IMG/VR virus record: IMGVR_UViG_3300049893_000970
Span: 1 to 56,589 of that record
Source of the DNA: a virus
Direction: 5' to 3' (one strand)
DNA: 56,589 bases
Shown: one piece after another, positions 1 through 7,616 of the stretch
Layout of the letters: each line of letters starts with the position of its first letter
How positions within the stretch are numbered: position 1 is the stretch's first letter
Notes under the pieces: model-generated
The model's database searches: none
Told to the model about the DNA's origin: nothing
The model's input: the letters and a program-made list of their open reading frames with translations, nothing else
Position numbers and translations under genes: made by a program

Positions 1-967
1 TGGGCCCATCGGGCAGGTTGGGTTGGAACCGACACCAGCCGAATACGTGGAGCGGCTCGTCGCGATCTTCGCGGAGGTCCGTCGCGTGCTCACCGCCGGC
101 GGAACGCTCTGGCTCAACCTCGGGGATTCCTACGCTCAGGGAAGCAAGGGCAACTCTGGCGCGATCCGACCAGGGGACAAGCAGGGCACGAATATTGGAT
201 CACTCGCTACCCGTCGCGGCAGCGGGCTGGGACCGAATCGCACCGGAGGCACCAAGGGCTTCTGCAAGCCGAAGGACCTCGTCGGCATCCCGTGGCGAGT
301 CGCGTTCGCTCTACAAGACGACGGGTGGTGGCTTCGCTCGGATGTCATCTGGGCCAAGCCGAATCCCATGCCCGAGTCTGTCACTGATCGTCCTACGAAG
401 GCGCACGAGTACGTATTCCTATTCGCCAAGAACGAGCGGTACTACTTCGGGCAGGACGATCTACGTGAGCCCGCAGCATGGGAACGTTGGGGCGATCAGA
501 CGACGCCGAAATACAACGGCACGGATACGGGCGCTGGTTGGATCAAGCCTCGCACGAAGGCTGAACTCACGCCCGCGCGTCGCAAGCCCCTGATCCCCGA
601 GCAGACGAAGGCAGGGGTCGGGACGCAAGGCTTCGGGTCGGAGACGTTCGGCCACTGGGCAGACGAACGCGGGCGAAACGTGCGGACGGTGTGGACGATC
701 GCCACGGAGTCGTACCCCGAGGCGCACTTCGCCGTTTTTCCGCAAGAACTCGCTCGTCGCATGATCCTTGGAGGCTGTCCATCAGGCGGCACGGTTCTCG
801 ACCCCTTCGGCGGGTCAGGGACAACGGCGCTGATGGCAAGGAAACTCCACCGTCGAGCGGTCCTAATCGAACTGAACGAGGACTACTGCAAGCTCGCCGC
901 TGACCGCCTGAGTCAGCAGAGCTTGTTTGCAGATGTGGCCTCTAACCAAGAGCGTGAACCGTCGTGA
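1..967 (+). CDS. DNA methyltransferase, beta class (3' part; 5' part at 56335-56589)
   Basis: This is the main part of an N4-cytosine/N6-adenine-type DNA methyltransferase whose first 43 codons lie at the other end of the window. Codons begin at base 2. Joined, the protein is 364 aa. The SPPYW catalytic motif (S34-P-P-Y-W) is in the N-terminal part, and the SAM-binding motif DPFGGSGTT (from D310) is near the C-terminus. That order (motif IV before motif I) is the beta-class arrangement of SPPY methyltransferases. The enzyme probably protects phage DNA from host restriction or marks it. No partner endonuclease is adjacent. Its stop overlaps the next gene by GTGA. The class is secure; the target sequence cannot be read. 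Confidence 0.9.
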   Translation, partial: GPIGQVGLEPTPAEYVERLVAIFAEVRRVLTAGGTLWLNLGDSYAQGSKGNSGAIRPGDKQGTNIGSLATRRGSGLGPNRTGGTKGFCKPKDLVGIPWRVAFALQDDGWWLRSDVIWAKPNPMPESVTDRPTKAHEYVFLFAKNERYYFGQDDLREPAAWERWGDQTTPKYNGTDTGAGWIKPRTKAELTPARRKPLIPEQTKAGVGTQGFGSETFGHWADERGRNVRTVWTIATESYPEAHFAVFPQELARRMILGGCPSGGTVLDPFGGSGTTALMARKLHRRAVLIELNEDYCKLAADRLSQQSLFADVASNQEREPS

Positions 968-1179
968 TGCGCCGTCTGATTGGAGGAGCTAAGCAACTAG
1001 CCGCGCGGCTCGGGGCGGGTGGGTCCCGCAGAGCGAGGGAGGCTGCGGCCGTTACTACCTCGCTCACCACCGGCTCCTCCAATGAGACGATCAGCGTGTC
1101 TATCCAAGATAGGAGCTCTCCGAGGCCATCCCACCCGCCTATACCAAGTTCATCGGAGAAGCCCTCATGGCTCACCTGA
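964..1179 (+). CDS. Small hypothetical protein
   Basis: This 71-aa frame starts at a GTG overlapping the methyltransferase stop, the usual coupling pattern in this genome. The first 30 residues are basic and Ala/Arg-rich; the rest is Ser/Thr/Pro-rich and probably disordered. I recognise no family. Another frame overlaps from 1019, but that extension reads like a shadow, so this is the better-supported gene here. Confidence 0.45.
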   Translation: MMRRLIGGAKQLAARLGAGGSRRAREAAAVTTSLTTGSSNETISVSIQDRSSPRPSHPPIPSSSEKPSWLT

Positions 1180-1195
1180 AGGCGACGGTGGTGGC

Positions 1196-1822
1196 GTGAC
1201 GCGCGAGGAGCTTGCAGCGCTGAAGGAGGACTCGGAGACATGGTGGCGCGTCGAAGCCGTACTCCACGACTACTGGTTCGCCCAGGAGAACATGCGGCCT
1301 GAGGAGGCCGTGCGGCGTCTCTTAGAGCAGTTCGATACTGAGCGCAGGTGGATCGAGGCAGCCCGCGACTGGTACCGCGATCACCGAAGCTCGAAGGGTG
1401 GCATCTATGACGAGGGGACGTGGGGCGATCCCTTCGCAGTACCGGGGGAGGCCGAGATGCCAGTCTCGTCGGCTGATCTGTCGGAGTCGAGCGGAGCGAC
1501 CGCTACATCGCCCGTGTCCTCCCCCGTCACGCTACCGCTGTTCGCGTGTCGGCATTGCGGCGTGTTCGTCTACTCGCCGCCGATCCCGCACCGTGGAGGC
1601 GAGCCGGGGCCATCGTGCGCCGAGGAGAGCTGCGACTCGCAGCAGTTCGTGGATGCGTTCGTCGCTGCTCGGCTTGCCGCTGCGGAAGAGGCGCTGCTGA
1701 CCTGCCGTCACTACCTGCTTGAAGACGCCAACGGCGAGACGAGCGAGGGCGATTACTACGAGGCGCTGAACGCCACGGAGATCGCTACCTCGAATCCAGC
1801 GATCAGTCAGGACACGCCATGA
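1196..1822 (+). CDS. Hypothetical protein with Cys-rich region
   Basis: I chose the GTG at 1196 (MTREELAALKEDSE) because the upstream in-frame sequence is low-quality and overlaps another gene. The 208-aa protein starts with an acidic helical part rich in Trp (residues ~1-70). A later segment carries a CRHC pair followed by two further Cys (CAEESC), which may be a zinc ribbon. Function is unknown; it sits just upstream of the packaging genes. Confidence 0.6.
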   Translation: MTREELAALKEDSETWWRVEAVLHDYWFAQENMRPEEAVRRLLEQFDTERRWIEAARDWYRDHRSSKGGIYDEGTWGDPFAVPGEAEMPVSSADLSESSGATATSPVSSPVTLPLFACRHCGVFVYSPPIPHRGGEPGPSCAEESCDSQQFVDAFVAARLAAAEEALLTCRHYLLEDANGETSEGDYYEALNATEIATSNPAISQDTP

Positions 1823-1880
1823 GACTCGTGGAGACACCGCTCGTCGCGCTACGCTAACTCACGCGCGCGCGCGACCCACC

Positions 1881-2408
1881 ATGCCGAGAGCATCCCTCCA
1901 GAACCCCGCCCGCTCACCCGTCCCGCTGTTCGGCGAGGAGCACTCCGAGGAGCAGTGGCAGGAGTACCTGGACGAACGGCGCAGGGGCATCACGCCAGAC
2001 CTGGCTGCCCGCGCCATCGGCCTGACGGGATCGCGGATGCGGGCGTTCCTGCACCGCGAGCCTGAGCGCGCACGGCAGGCGGAGGAGGCTTCCGCCGAGG
2101 GTGCGACGCACTACCAGGAGCGGCTGAAGGCGACGGCACGCGTGCTCGCGCTCGACACGCAGAACCCGAACCCGCGCGTGCTGGAGGTCGAACTCGCCAC
2201 GCACGTCCCGGGCTACGAGCACCTGCGCCGCGACCGGGTGAAGCACGAGGGCCACGTCACGCACGGCATCGTCATCGACCTGGACCCGGAGAAGCTAGAC
2301 GCGCTCCCCGTCGAGCGGCTGCAGATGCTGCGCGACGTGCTGGCGGAACTCGACGGCGACGTGATCGACGCCGAGGCCGCCGAGATCCGCGAGCTACCTG
2401 CGGCGTGA
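1881..2408 (+). CDS. terS: Putative terminase small subunit
   Basis: This 175-aa protein has a helix-turn-helix-like N-terminal region (residues ~25-60, with LAARAIGLTGSRMRAFL) followed by charged helices. It ends just before the repeat array and the terminase large subunit, which is the usual place for the small subunit. In the family, the small subunit recognises the packaging site and feeds DNA to the large subunit. There is no clear Shine-Dalgarno before the ATG; a (CG)n run lies just upstream. The call rests on position and the HTH-like segment, not on a diagnostic motif. Confidence 0.65.
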   Translation: MPRASLQNPARSPVPLFGEEHSEEQWQEYLDERRRGITPDLAARAIGLTGSRMRAFLHREPERARQAEEASAEGATHYQERLKATARVLALDTQNPNPRVLEVELATHVPGYEHLRRDRVKHEGHVTHGIVIDLDPEKLDALPVERLQMLRDVLAELDGDVIDAEAAEIRELPAA

Positions 2409-2665
2409 CGACGTTCACCTCTCGGAACCTCTCGAATCCGAGAGGTATGACGGTTCACCTCTCGCTACCTCTCGCATTCGCAGAGGTACGCCGAGGTACC
2501 TCGCGCACGACGGAGGTACCTCTTCGAACCTCGGCGAATCGGAGAGGTTCGCGTAGGTACCTCGCACCACCTCTCGACTTCCGCGAGGTACGCCGAGGTA
2601 CCTCCCGAACGTCGGTGGGTACCTCTCGCTACCTCTCGAAAGTCGGGAGGTTCGCCGAGGTATGA
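2405..2665 (+). CDS. Doubtful small ORF through the repeat array
   Basis: An 86-codon frame opens at a GTG overlapping the terS stop and closes at a TGA overlapping the terL ATG, so the coupling geometry is right for a gene. Its product is only the translation of the inverted repeats (repeated EVRRGTSRT and SRYL strings) with no recognisable fold. It may be translated just to carry ribosomes to terL, or it may be non-coding. Confidence 0.25.
   Translation: MTTFTSRNLSNPRGMTVHLSLPLAFAEVRRGTSRTTEVPLRTSANRRGSRRYLAPPLDFREVRRGTSRTSVGTSRYLSKVGRFAEV
2417..2660 (+). repeat. Dense GAGGT/ACCTC inverted-repeat array between terS and terL
   Basis: About twenty copies of GAGGT or its complement ACCTC crowd into ~245 bp. 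The unit is ACCTCTCG, a 4-5 base loop, CGNGAGGT, a short spacer, then the palindrome GAGGTACCTC. Stem-loop heads begin near 2427, 2467, 2528, 2569 and 2631, with spacings alternating about 40 and 61 bp. The first hairpin (ACCTCTCG-AATC-CGAGAGGT) is perfect. Full GAGGTACCTC palindromes lie at about 2493, 2513 and 2594. Position suggests a packaging (pac/cos) or terminase-binding site; a regulator- or replication-binding array is the alternative. Confidence 0.85.
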
Positions 2666-4341
2666 CGAGCCTGGCCGAGGTACGCGCGGAGATCGACGCC
2701 GCCCTGCTGCGCCGCGAGACGGGCGAGCAGCTAGCGGAGGAGGCTGCTCGGCTGGCCGGGAACTTCCGTGAGTTCATCTACGCCGCGTGGCCGTCGCTCG
2801 GGTACCGCCCGCTCGTCCCGTCCTGGCACATCGACGCGCTCGCCGATCACTACCAGGCTGCCATCGACCGCTGGCTGACGCGGCTCATCATCACGATCCC
2901 TCCTGGCTACCTGAAGTCCACGATCTTCAGCGTGCTCGGCCCGGCGTGGGCGTGGACGCACCGGCCGTCGGAGCAGATCGTGAGCGCATCCCACTCCGAC
3001 GACCTCGCCACGCGCGACACGCGCCGCTCGCGCGCGGTGATGCAGACCGCGTGGTATCAGGCGCGGTGGGGGTCGCTGTGGACGTTCTCCGGCGACGAGA
3101 ACCTCAAGACGCGCTACTCGAACGACCAGGGCGGGCATCGCGTCAGGACGCACGTGGGCGGCGGCACGGGCGACCGCGGCTCGATCCTGCAACTCGACGA
3201 CCCGCACAACGCGCAGGAGGCGCACTCGGAGGTGCAGATGCAGGCCGCGCTCGACTGGTGGGGCGAGACGTGGGCGTCGCGCCTCGACGACTCGGTCGGC
3301 GATCTCGGCGTGAAGATGGTCATCGGGCAGCGCATCTCCGAGAAGGATCTGATCGGCCACCTGCTCTCGAACGACGAGGACGCCGGGCGCTGGACGCACC
3401 TGTGCCTGCCTGTGCGCTACGAGCGGAAGCACCCGTTCGTCTACCCGGCGAAGCGCGTCGTCGGTGGACGCACGCTGAAGGGCGATCCGCGCAAGCGCGA
3501 CGGCGAACTGCTCGCGCCCGAGTACATGGACGAGGAGCGGCTCGCCGACCGCACGGCGGAGATAAGCGAGCACACCATCGCCGCGCAGTACCAGCAGCGG
3601 CCCGCCCCGCGCGAGGGGCTGATGCTGCGACGTGCGAACTGGCGCTACTACGACCCGGACCTGAGCTACTACGCGCCGCGCGGGTCGTTCGGACCGGCGC
3701 AGGTGCTGGAGCTTGCCTCGCGCATCGGAGCGTTCCACCTGATCGTCCACTCCTGGGACACGTCGGTGAAGGACCGCGCGCACTCCGACTTCGTGAGCGG
3801 GCAGACGTGGGGCTGCGTCCGTGCGCATCGCTACCTGCTGCGGCTGGTGCATGAGCGCATGGCGCTGAACGCGACCATCGAGGCGATGGTGAACCTCGCG
3901 CAGTGGGCGGCTCCGCTGTGGCCCGGCTGCCCGCACTACACGGTGATCGAGAACTCGGCGAACGGCCCGGACGCAGCAGCGGAGATCCGCTCGCGCGTGC
4001 AGGGCGTGACCCTCAGCGACGCGAAGGGGTCGAAGGAGGTTCGCGCCGACACCGCCTCGCCCGCGCTCGACGGCTTCAACTGCTTCCTGCCGGGGTACGC
4101 GAGGGCGGACGGCTCCAGCTACGACGAGCGCACGCCAGCGGCAGTGCAGCGCTTCGTGGAGGAACTCAGCGTGTTCAACGGCGGGCAGCACGATGACCAG
4201 GTGGACGCCTGGTCGAGCATGGTGATCTGGACGCGCGACCGGACCGGCAGCGTGACGATGAGCGTGCCGAGCGGGCGCGCGGAGTCACCGCGCTTCCGTA
4301 CGTCGGAGCAGTCCACGGCGCTCAGGCCGTCGCTGCGATGA
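2662..4341 (+). CDS. terL: Terminase large subunit
   Basis: This 559-aa packaging motor and nuclease has the expected two parts. The ATPase has a Walker A-like PPGYLKST (residues 80-87) and a Walker B-like ILQLDDP with acidic D179-D180. The C-terminal RNase H-like nuclease shows SWDTSVKD (D366), a conserved NSANGPDAAAEI segment, and HDDQVDAWS (D511-D515). Length is normal for a phage terminase. The ATG overlaps the last GAGGT of the upstream array; GGGAGG about 11 bases upstream is a possible ribosome-binding site. It pumps concatemeric DNA through the portal and cuts it. Confidence 0.93.
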   Translation: MTSLAEVRAEIDAALLRRETGEQLAEEAARLAGNFREFIYAAWPSLGYRPLVPSWHIDALADHYQAAIDRWLTRLIITIPPGYLKSTIFSVLGPAWAWTHRPSEQIVSASHSDDLATRDTRRSRAVMQTAWYQARWGSLWTFSGDENLKTRYSNDQGGHRVRTHVGGGTGDRGSILQLDDPHNAQEAHSEVQMQAALDWWGETWASRLDDSVGDLGVKMVIGQRISEKDLIGHLLSNDEDAGRWTHLCLPVRYERKHPFVYPAKRVVGGRTLKGDPRKRDGELLAPEYMDEERLADRTAEISEHTIAAQYQQRPAPREGLMLRRANWRYYDPDLSYYAPRGSFGPAQVLELASRIGAFHLIVHSWDTSVKDRAHSDFVSGQTWGCVRAHRYLLRLVHERMALNATIEAMVNLAQWAAPLWPGCPHYTVIENSANGPDAAAEIRSRVQGVTLSDAKGSKEVRADTASPALDGFNCFLPGYARADGSSYDERTPAAVQRFVEELSVFNGGQHDDQVDAWSSMVIWTRDRTGSVTMSVPSGRAESPRFRTSEQSTALRPSLR

Positions 4342-4378
4342 CCGCCGCGTCCGTCGCTAGCCTCGGTGGTCGTGCCTG

Positions 4379-4669
4379 ATGAAGCGGAAGCGGTGGCTGG
4401 TGGAGCCTCGCCGGACGTTCAAGCAGTCGTCCGACCCGCTGTACGACGAGCACGTCCGAGAGATGTGCGCGGCGTGGGATATCCGTCGACGGGCAATGCG
4501 GAGTTCGGAGGGCGCACCCTCAACGCCCTCAGCCGCAAGGTCGAGGTCCCGTTCCCCGGCACCCACGACGGCGTCCACCCGCCGATCACGCAAGCCGAGC
4601 GGCGGCGAGTCGAGCAGTTCATCGGCTGCACCATCGAGCAGTCCTACTCCGAGTTCACCGTCGAGTTGA
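4379..4669 (+). CDS. Hypothetical protein, likely 5' part of a frameshifted gene
   Basis: The first ~33 codons (MKRKRWLVEPRRTFKQSSDP and on to MCAAW) look like real phage protein, but the rest of this frame becomes Ser/Arg/Pro-rich, typical of an off-frame translation of GC-rich DNA. A convincing frame begins at the same point in the -1 register (see 4474-4782). The two probably form one protein of roughly 135 aa, by ribosomal -1 slippage, a mutation, or an assembly indel near 4475. Function is unknown. Confidence 0.4.
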   Translation: MKRKRWLVEPRRTFKQSSDPLYDEHVREMCAAWDIRRRAMRSSEGAPSTPSAARSRSRSPAPTTASTRRSRKPSGGESSSSSAAPSSSPTPSSPSS

Positions 4670-4782
4670 AGAATGCCCTGCACCGGATGCTCGCCGACAT
4701 CGCCAACGTCGATCACTCCCGGCCTGCTCGCCACCGTGGGCATCGCAGCCGCGAGCGGTACAGCAAGTGGAAGGTGAGTTGA
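4474..4782 (+). CDS. Hypothetical protein, likely 3' part of the frameshifted gene
   Basis: From about GTG 4474 this frame reads as a normal globular protein, with a PITQAERRRVEQFIGCTIEQ segment and an amphipathic helix near the C-terminus. Upstream of 4474 the same frame is Arg/Ala/Val-rich and looks non-coding. It may start independently at GTG 4474, although the ribosome site there is poor, or continue the 4379 frame after a -1 shift. It lies between terL and the first glycosyltransferase. I recognise no family. Confidence 0.5.
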   Translation: MGYPSTGNAEFGGRTLNALSRKVEVPFPGTHDGVHPPITQAERRRVEQFIGCTIEQSYSEFTVELKNALHRMLADIANVDHSRPARHRGHRSRERYSKWKVS

Positions 4783-4783
4783 C

Positions 4784-5467
4784 GTGATCGCGGTCATCGT
4801 CCCGGCGCTCGGACGCCCGGAGCGCGTGGCACCCCTGCGGGCTTCGCTGGACGCGGCTGCGACGGTCCCGACGACACTGCTCTACGTCATCAGCCCAGAC
4901 GACGACGCGACGAGGGACGCGTGTGACGCCGCTGGCGTGGCGCACGCCACGACTCCGTTCCCGCTCGCAGGCGGCGACTACGCGAGGAAGATCAACCTGG
5001 GCATCGACCTCACCCGCGACGCGTGGATATTCCAGGCGGGCGACGACATCAAGTTCCACCGCGGGTGGGACACGACCGCACTGGCCGTGGCCGAGCGCTC
5101 CGACGCGGCTGGCGTGATCGGGACGAACGACCTCGGAAACCCGCTGGTGAAGTCCGGCCGCCACTCGACGCACTCGCTCATCTCGCGGGAGTACGTGGAG
5201 GTCTGGGGCACCATCGACGAGCCGGGCAAGGCGCTGCACGAGGGCTACTGGCACTGCTGGGTGGACAACGAACTGATCGAGACCGCGAAGTCGCGCGGCG
5301 CGTACTTCGCCGCCCGCCGATCCATCGTCGAGCACATGCACTGGGTCTGGCACAAGGGCGCGAAGGACGCCACGTACCAGCGCGGGCAGGAGCGCTACCA
5401 CGAGGACCACCTGCTGTTCATGCAGCGCAGAGCCTTGTGGCGTGGTGGCAGAGTGGTATCGTCTTGA
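4784..5467 (+). CDS. GT-A-fold glycosyltransferase-like protein
   Basis: This 227-aa protein begins MIAVIVPALGRPERVAPLRA, the first beta-strand and nucleotide-binding loop of GT2-type glycosyltransferases. An acidic metal-site equivalent of the DXD motif follows in FQAGDDIKFH. A C-terminal region rich in His and Trp follows. Such enzymes transfer a sugar from a nucleotide-sugar to an acceptor in the cytoplasm. It starts the sugar-modification cassette between terminase and portal. Donor and acceptor cannot be told. Confidence 0.75.
   Translation: MIAVIVPALGRPERVAPLRASLDAAATVPTTLLYVISPDDDATRDACDAAGVAHATTPFPLAGGDYARKINLGIDLTRDAWIFQAGDDIKFHRGWDTTALAVAERSDAAGVIGTNDLGNPLVKSGRHSTHSLISREYVEVWGTIDEPGKALHEGYWHCWVDNELIETAKSRGAYFAARRSIVEHMHWVWHKGAKDATYQRGQERYHEDHLLFMQRRALWRGGRVVSS
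5435..5462 (+). promoter_or_regulatory. Putative promoter upstream of the RHH gene
   Basis: TTGTGG (5435-5440) and TATCGT (5457-5462) are separated by exactly 16 bases whose end is GAGTGG, giving an extended -10 (TGG before the hexamer). This matches the geometry of the phage's TTGACT-type promoters. The ATG at 5471 lies 8 bases after the -10, so a transcript from here would be leaderless or nearly so. It lies inside the end of the preceding gene. Confidence 0.45.
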
Positions 5468-5470
5468 CAC

Positions 5471-5707
5471 ATGCCTGGCTTCACGCTCCGGCTTACCGAC
5501 GAGCAGCACGCCGCGCTCACCGCTGACGCGAAGCGGAACAGTCGCTCGCTCCAGGGCGAGGTCATCCATCGGCTGTTCCCTCCAGCAGACACCCCGGAGA
5601 GCGTGGCTGAGAAGCTGCAGGCAGCCCGGTCTGTGCTCGACGCCGCAGAGCGGCACTTCCGCCCGGACCCGAAGCCGCAGAAGGTCGAGAAACCGAGGCG
5701 TCGGTGA
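5471..5707 (+). CDS. Ribbon-helix-helix (Arc/CopG-like) protein
   Basis: The 78-aa product opens with a beta-strand followed by two helices (FTLRLTDEQHAALTADAKRN...LQGEVIHRLF), the RHH DNA-binding pattern, and ends in a basic Pro/Lys tail. RHH proteins bind DNA as dimers and usually repress. A promoter-like element lies directly upstream, so it may control its own transcription or the sugar cassette it sits in. Its target is unknown. Confidence 0.6.
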   Translation: MPGFTLRLTDEQHAALTADAKRNSRSLQGEVIHRLFPPADTPESVAEKLQAARSVLDAAERHFRPDPKPQKVEKPRRR

Positions 5708-5988
5708 GCGCGTCCGAGAAGCCGAAGGTAACGCCCTGGGTCGAGCCGGAGCTTCTGAATGGATGGACGACTCCGGAGGGCTTCCAGCCGCCTCGCTATC
5801 GGCTCGCCTACGACGGAGAGGCACTCGACCTCTCCGGGATCGCCGAGCCAGGAGATGCGGGCCTTCCGATCTTTCGACTTCCTCCGGACCTCTCCAGGTT
5901 CTTCGGGGTCGAGGCCCCGGGGTGGTTCGGCGGAAGCTTCGCCATCGACGAGGAGGGCTATGTCTACGTGAAGGCGCTGCCGTCGTGA
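5704..5988 (+). CDS. Hypothetical protein
   Basis: This 94-aa acidic protein starts at a GTG overlapping the RHH stop. It contains several Pro-Gly turns and aromatic residues (FRLPPDLSRFFGVEAPGWF), suggesting a small beta-rich fold. I recognise no family. It is translationally coupled to the deacetylase that follows. Confidence 0.6.
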   Translation: MSASEKPKVTPWVEPELLNGWTTPEGFQPPRYRLAYDGEALDLSGIAEPGDAGLPIFRLPPDLSRFFGVEAPGWFGGSFAIDEEGYVYVKALPS

Positions 5989-6506
5989 GGACGCTGCTCA
6001 TCGCTCCACACGCCGACGACGAGACGCTGTTCGCCAGCTTCCTCGCGCAGCGCCATGCCGCCCACATCCACGTCGTCTACGACGAGGGGCGCGAGGACGA
6101 ACTGCGGGCGGCGACCGCGTGGCTCGGCTGCACCTGCTCGCAGGGCAACGTCCCGAAGGGGGCGAGCGAGGACGTGGTCGAGGCGGCGCTGATCGGGCTG
6201 CGCGACCCGAGCGGCGCGGACGACTGGGACCTGGTGATCGCTCCGTCTGAGGACGTCGCCGGACACGAGGAGCACAACATCGTGGCGCGGCGTGCCTGGG
6301 AGACGTTCGGCGACCTGGAGATCATTCAGTACCGGACCTATGCCCCGCGAGGCTCGCGCTCGGTCGGCGTGCCCCTGGAGCCGGACCGCCCCTCGTTCAT
6401 CGCGCGCAAGCTCGCCGCGCTCTCCTGCTACCGCTCGCAGATCGAGGACCCGGCGACCCGGCCCTGGTTCTACGATCTGCTCGACCTCAGGGAGTGGATC
6501 GCATGA
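5985..6506 (+). CDS. PIG-L/LmbE family deacetylase
   Basis: The 173-aa protein carries the zinc-binding signature at its N-terminus as PHADDE (residues 8-13), the family's P-H-P/A-D-D-E motif, and a second His-rich segment GHEEHN. Members remove N-acetyl groups from GlcNAc-type sugars on lipids, mycothiol precursors or nucleotide-linked sugars. It lies in an unbroken coupled run with glycosyltransferases and methyltransferases, so its substrate is probably a sugar used or made by this cassette. The GTG start overlaps the preceding stop. It is shorter than many family members. Confidence 0.85.
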   Translation: MRTLLIAPHADDETLFASFLAQRHAAHIHVVYDEGREDELRAATAWLGCTCSQGNVPKGASEDVVEAALIGLRDPSGADDWDLVIAPSEDVAGHEEHNIVARRAWETFGDLEIIQYRTYAPRGSRSVGVPLEPDRPSFIARKLAALSCYRSQIEDPATRPWFYDLLDLREWIA

Positions 6507-6955
6507 AGGTTCTCGCAGCAGCATTCGGCACCGCCGCGCTCGCCGTGAGCGGCTTCCTCGTGGCCGACCGGGCAGGCGTGGTCTCGCTCACCGGGAGCAC
6601 CGCGACGACCGTGTCCGTCCCGGCTCCGCAGAACCTGCGCGTGGTCGAGGCCGGGGAGACGACCGTGAAGGTGAGCTACGGCCCGAGCGTGGTCGGCCCG
6701 CTCCGCATCGCCCCGTTCGACAACGGCAAGGGCGCGAAGATCACGTGGGCGGGATCGACGGACGCGCTCTACCCGCTCGGCATCACCTACATGGCGAGCA
6801 AGAACGGGAAGGACCTGTGGGCGGCGAACAAGGCGCAGACGTACGCGAACGTCGGCTTCACGCTGGCGGTGCGGAAGTTCACGACATGCGTGGTGCCGCA
6901 CTCAACCTCAGGCTTCGGACCCAAGCGGTGCGTGACCTGGACGGCACCGCCGTGA
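6503..6955 (+). CDS. Exported or membrane-anchored protein with FnIII-like domain
   Basis: The ATG at 6503 overlaps the previous stop (ATGA). The N-terminus MKVLAAAFGTAALAVSGFLV is a signal peptide or anchor. Residues ~35-60 (PAPQNLRVVEAGETTVKVSY) match the first strands of a fibronectin type III-like domain. The 150-aa product ends with two Cys that could form a disulphide, consistent with export. Its role among sugar-modifying enzymes is unclear. Confidence 0.6.
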   Translation: MKVLAAAFGTAALAVSGFLVADRAGVVSLTGSTATTVSVPAPQNLRVVEAGETTVKVSYGPSVVGPLRIAPFDNGKGAKITWAGSTDALYPLGITYMASKNGKDLWAANKAQTYANVGFTLAVRKFTTCVVPHSTSGFGPKRCVTWTAPP

Positions 6956-7065
6956 GCCTCGGAGGCGGTCGCTGGTTCCTCTGGATCGGCCGCACGGGCT
7001 TCGGCTTCCGCGTGCGCTGGATCGAGTTCCAGTTCTACTGGTACGGCGTGAAGGGTCGGCGATGA
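6952..7065 (+). CDS. 37-aa aromatic mini-protein
   Basis: A GTG overlapping the preceding stop opens a 37-codon frame that closes at a TGA overlapping the next gene's ATG. The product is strikingly aromatic and basic (RWFLWIGRTGFGFRVRW, then FQFYWYG), resembling a beta-hairpin or membrane-active peptide. Coupling on both sides supports translation. Function is unknown. Confidence 0.55.
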   Translation: MSLGGGRWFLWIGRTGFGFRVRWIEFQFYWYGVKGRR

Positions 7066-7616
7066 CGCTCCACGAGTTGGAGCGCGAGTCGATCCGCGCC
7101 TTCGTCCGCTCGGCAGCAGACGAGGGCTACCTCTCCGGGCGCGTGCTCGACTACGGCTGCGGGAAGCAGCCCTACCGACCCATCGTCGAGGCGGCGGCTG
7201 GCGAGTACATCGGCTTCGACAGTGCCAGCTTCCCCGGCTCCGTCGTGTCCGAGGAGATCGGCCCGGAGGAGGACCGCGTGCTGTACCCGTTCGAGGAGTA
7301 CGACGCGATTCTCTGCACGCAGGTCGTCCAGTACCTCCCGCTCGCCCGCAACTCGGGCTACACGCACCACTGGCCGCTGATCCTGTGGGAGTGGAAGGCC
7401 TCGCTCGCTATCGACGGGCTGCTCGTGATGACATACCCGACGAACTGGCCCGAGGTCGAACCCGAGGACCTCCACCGCTTCACGAAGGCGGGCATGGCGC
7501 GGCTGCTGACCGAAGCAGGCTTCACCATCGTGCGCCATGAGGTGCGCGGATATCACGACACCAAGTTGAGTTACGCCAGCCTGGCGCTGGGCTACGGGGT
7601 GGTGGCCCGGGCATGA
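7062..7616 (+). CDS. SAM-dependent methyltransferase (class I)
   Basis: The SAM-binding motif I appears as RVLDYGCGKQPYRP (from residue ~27), followed by an acidic strand end (YIGFDSA) and a DAILCTQVVQYLP post-motif. The 184-aa length fits a small class I methyltransferase. Motif and context suggest a small-molecule or sugar methyltransferase, but the substrate cannot be determined. Confidence 0.8.
   Translation: MTLHELERESIRAFVRSAADEGYLSGRVLDYGCGKQPYRPIVEAAAGEYIGFDSASFPGSVVSEEIGPEEDRVLYPFEEYDAILCTQVVQYLPLARNSGYTHHWPLILWEWKASLAIDGLLVMTYPTNWPEVEPEDLHRFTKAGMARLLTEAGFTIVRHEVRGYHDTKLSYASLALGYGVVARA

Noticed and set aside
1-127. Biological direct terminal repeat
   Set aside because: Its length (127) and the gene running across the join suggest an assembler overlap of a circular contig.
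2731-4191. Long open frame (486 codons) on the minus strand opposite terL
   Set aside because: It is Arg/Val/Ala-rich and has no domain; it mirrors the GC-rich third positions of terL, which has all expected motifs.
4655-6067. Minus-strand frame of 470 codons
   Set aside because: It crosses three well-supported plus-strand genes and reads as Arg/Val-rich shadow sequence.
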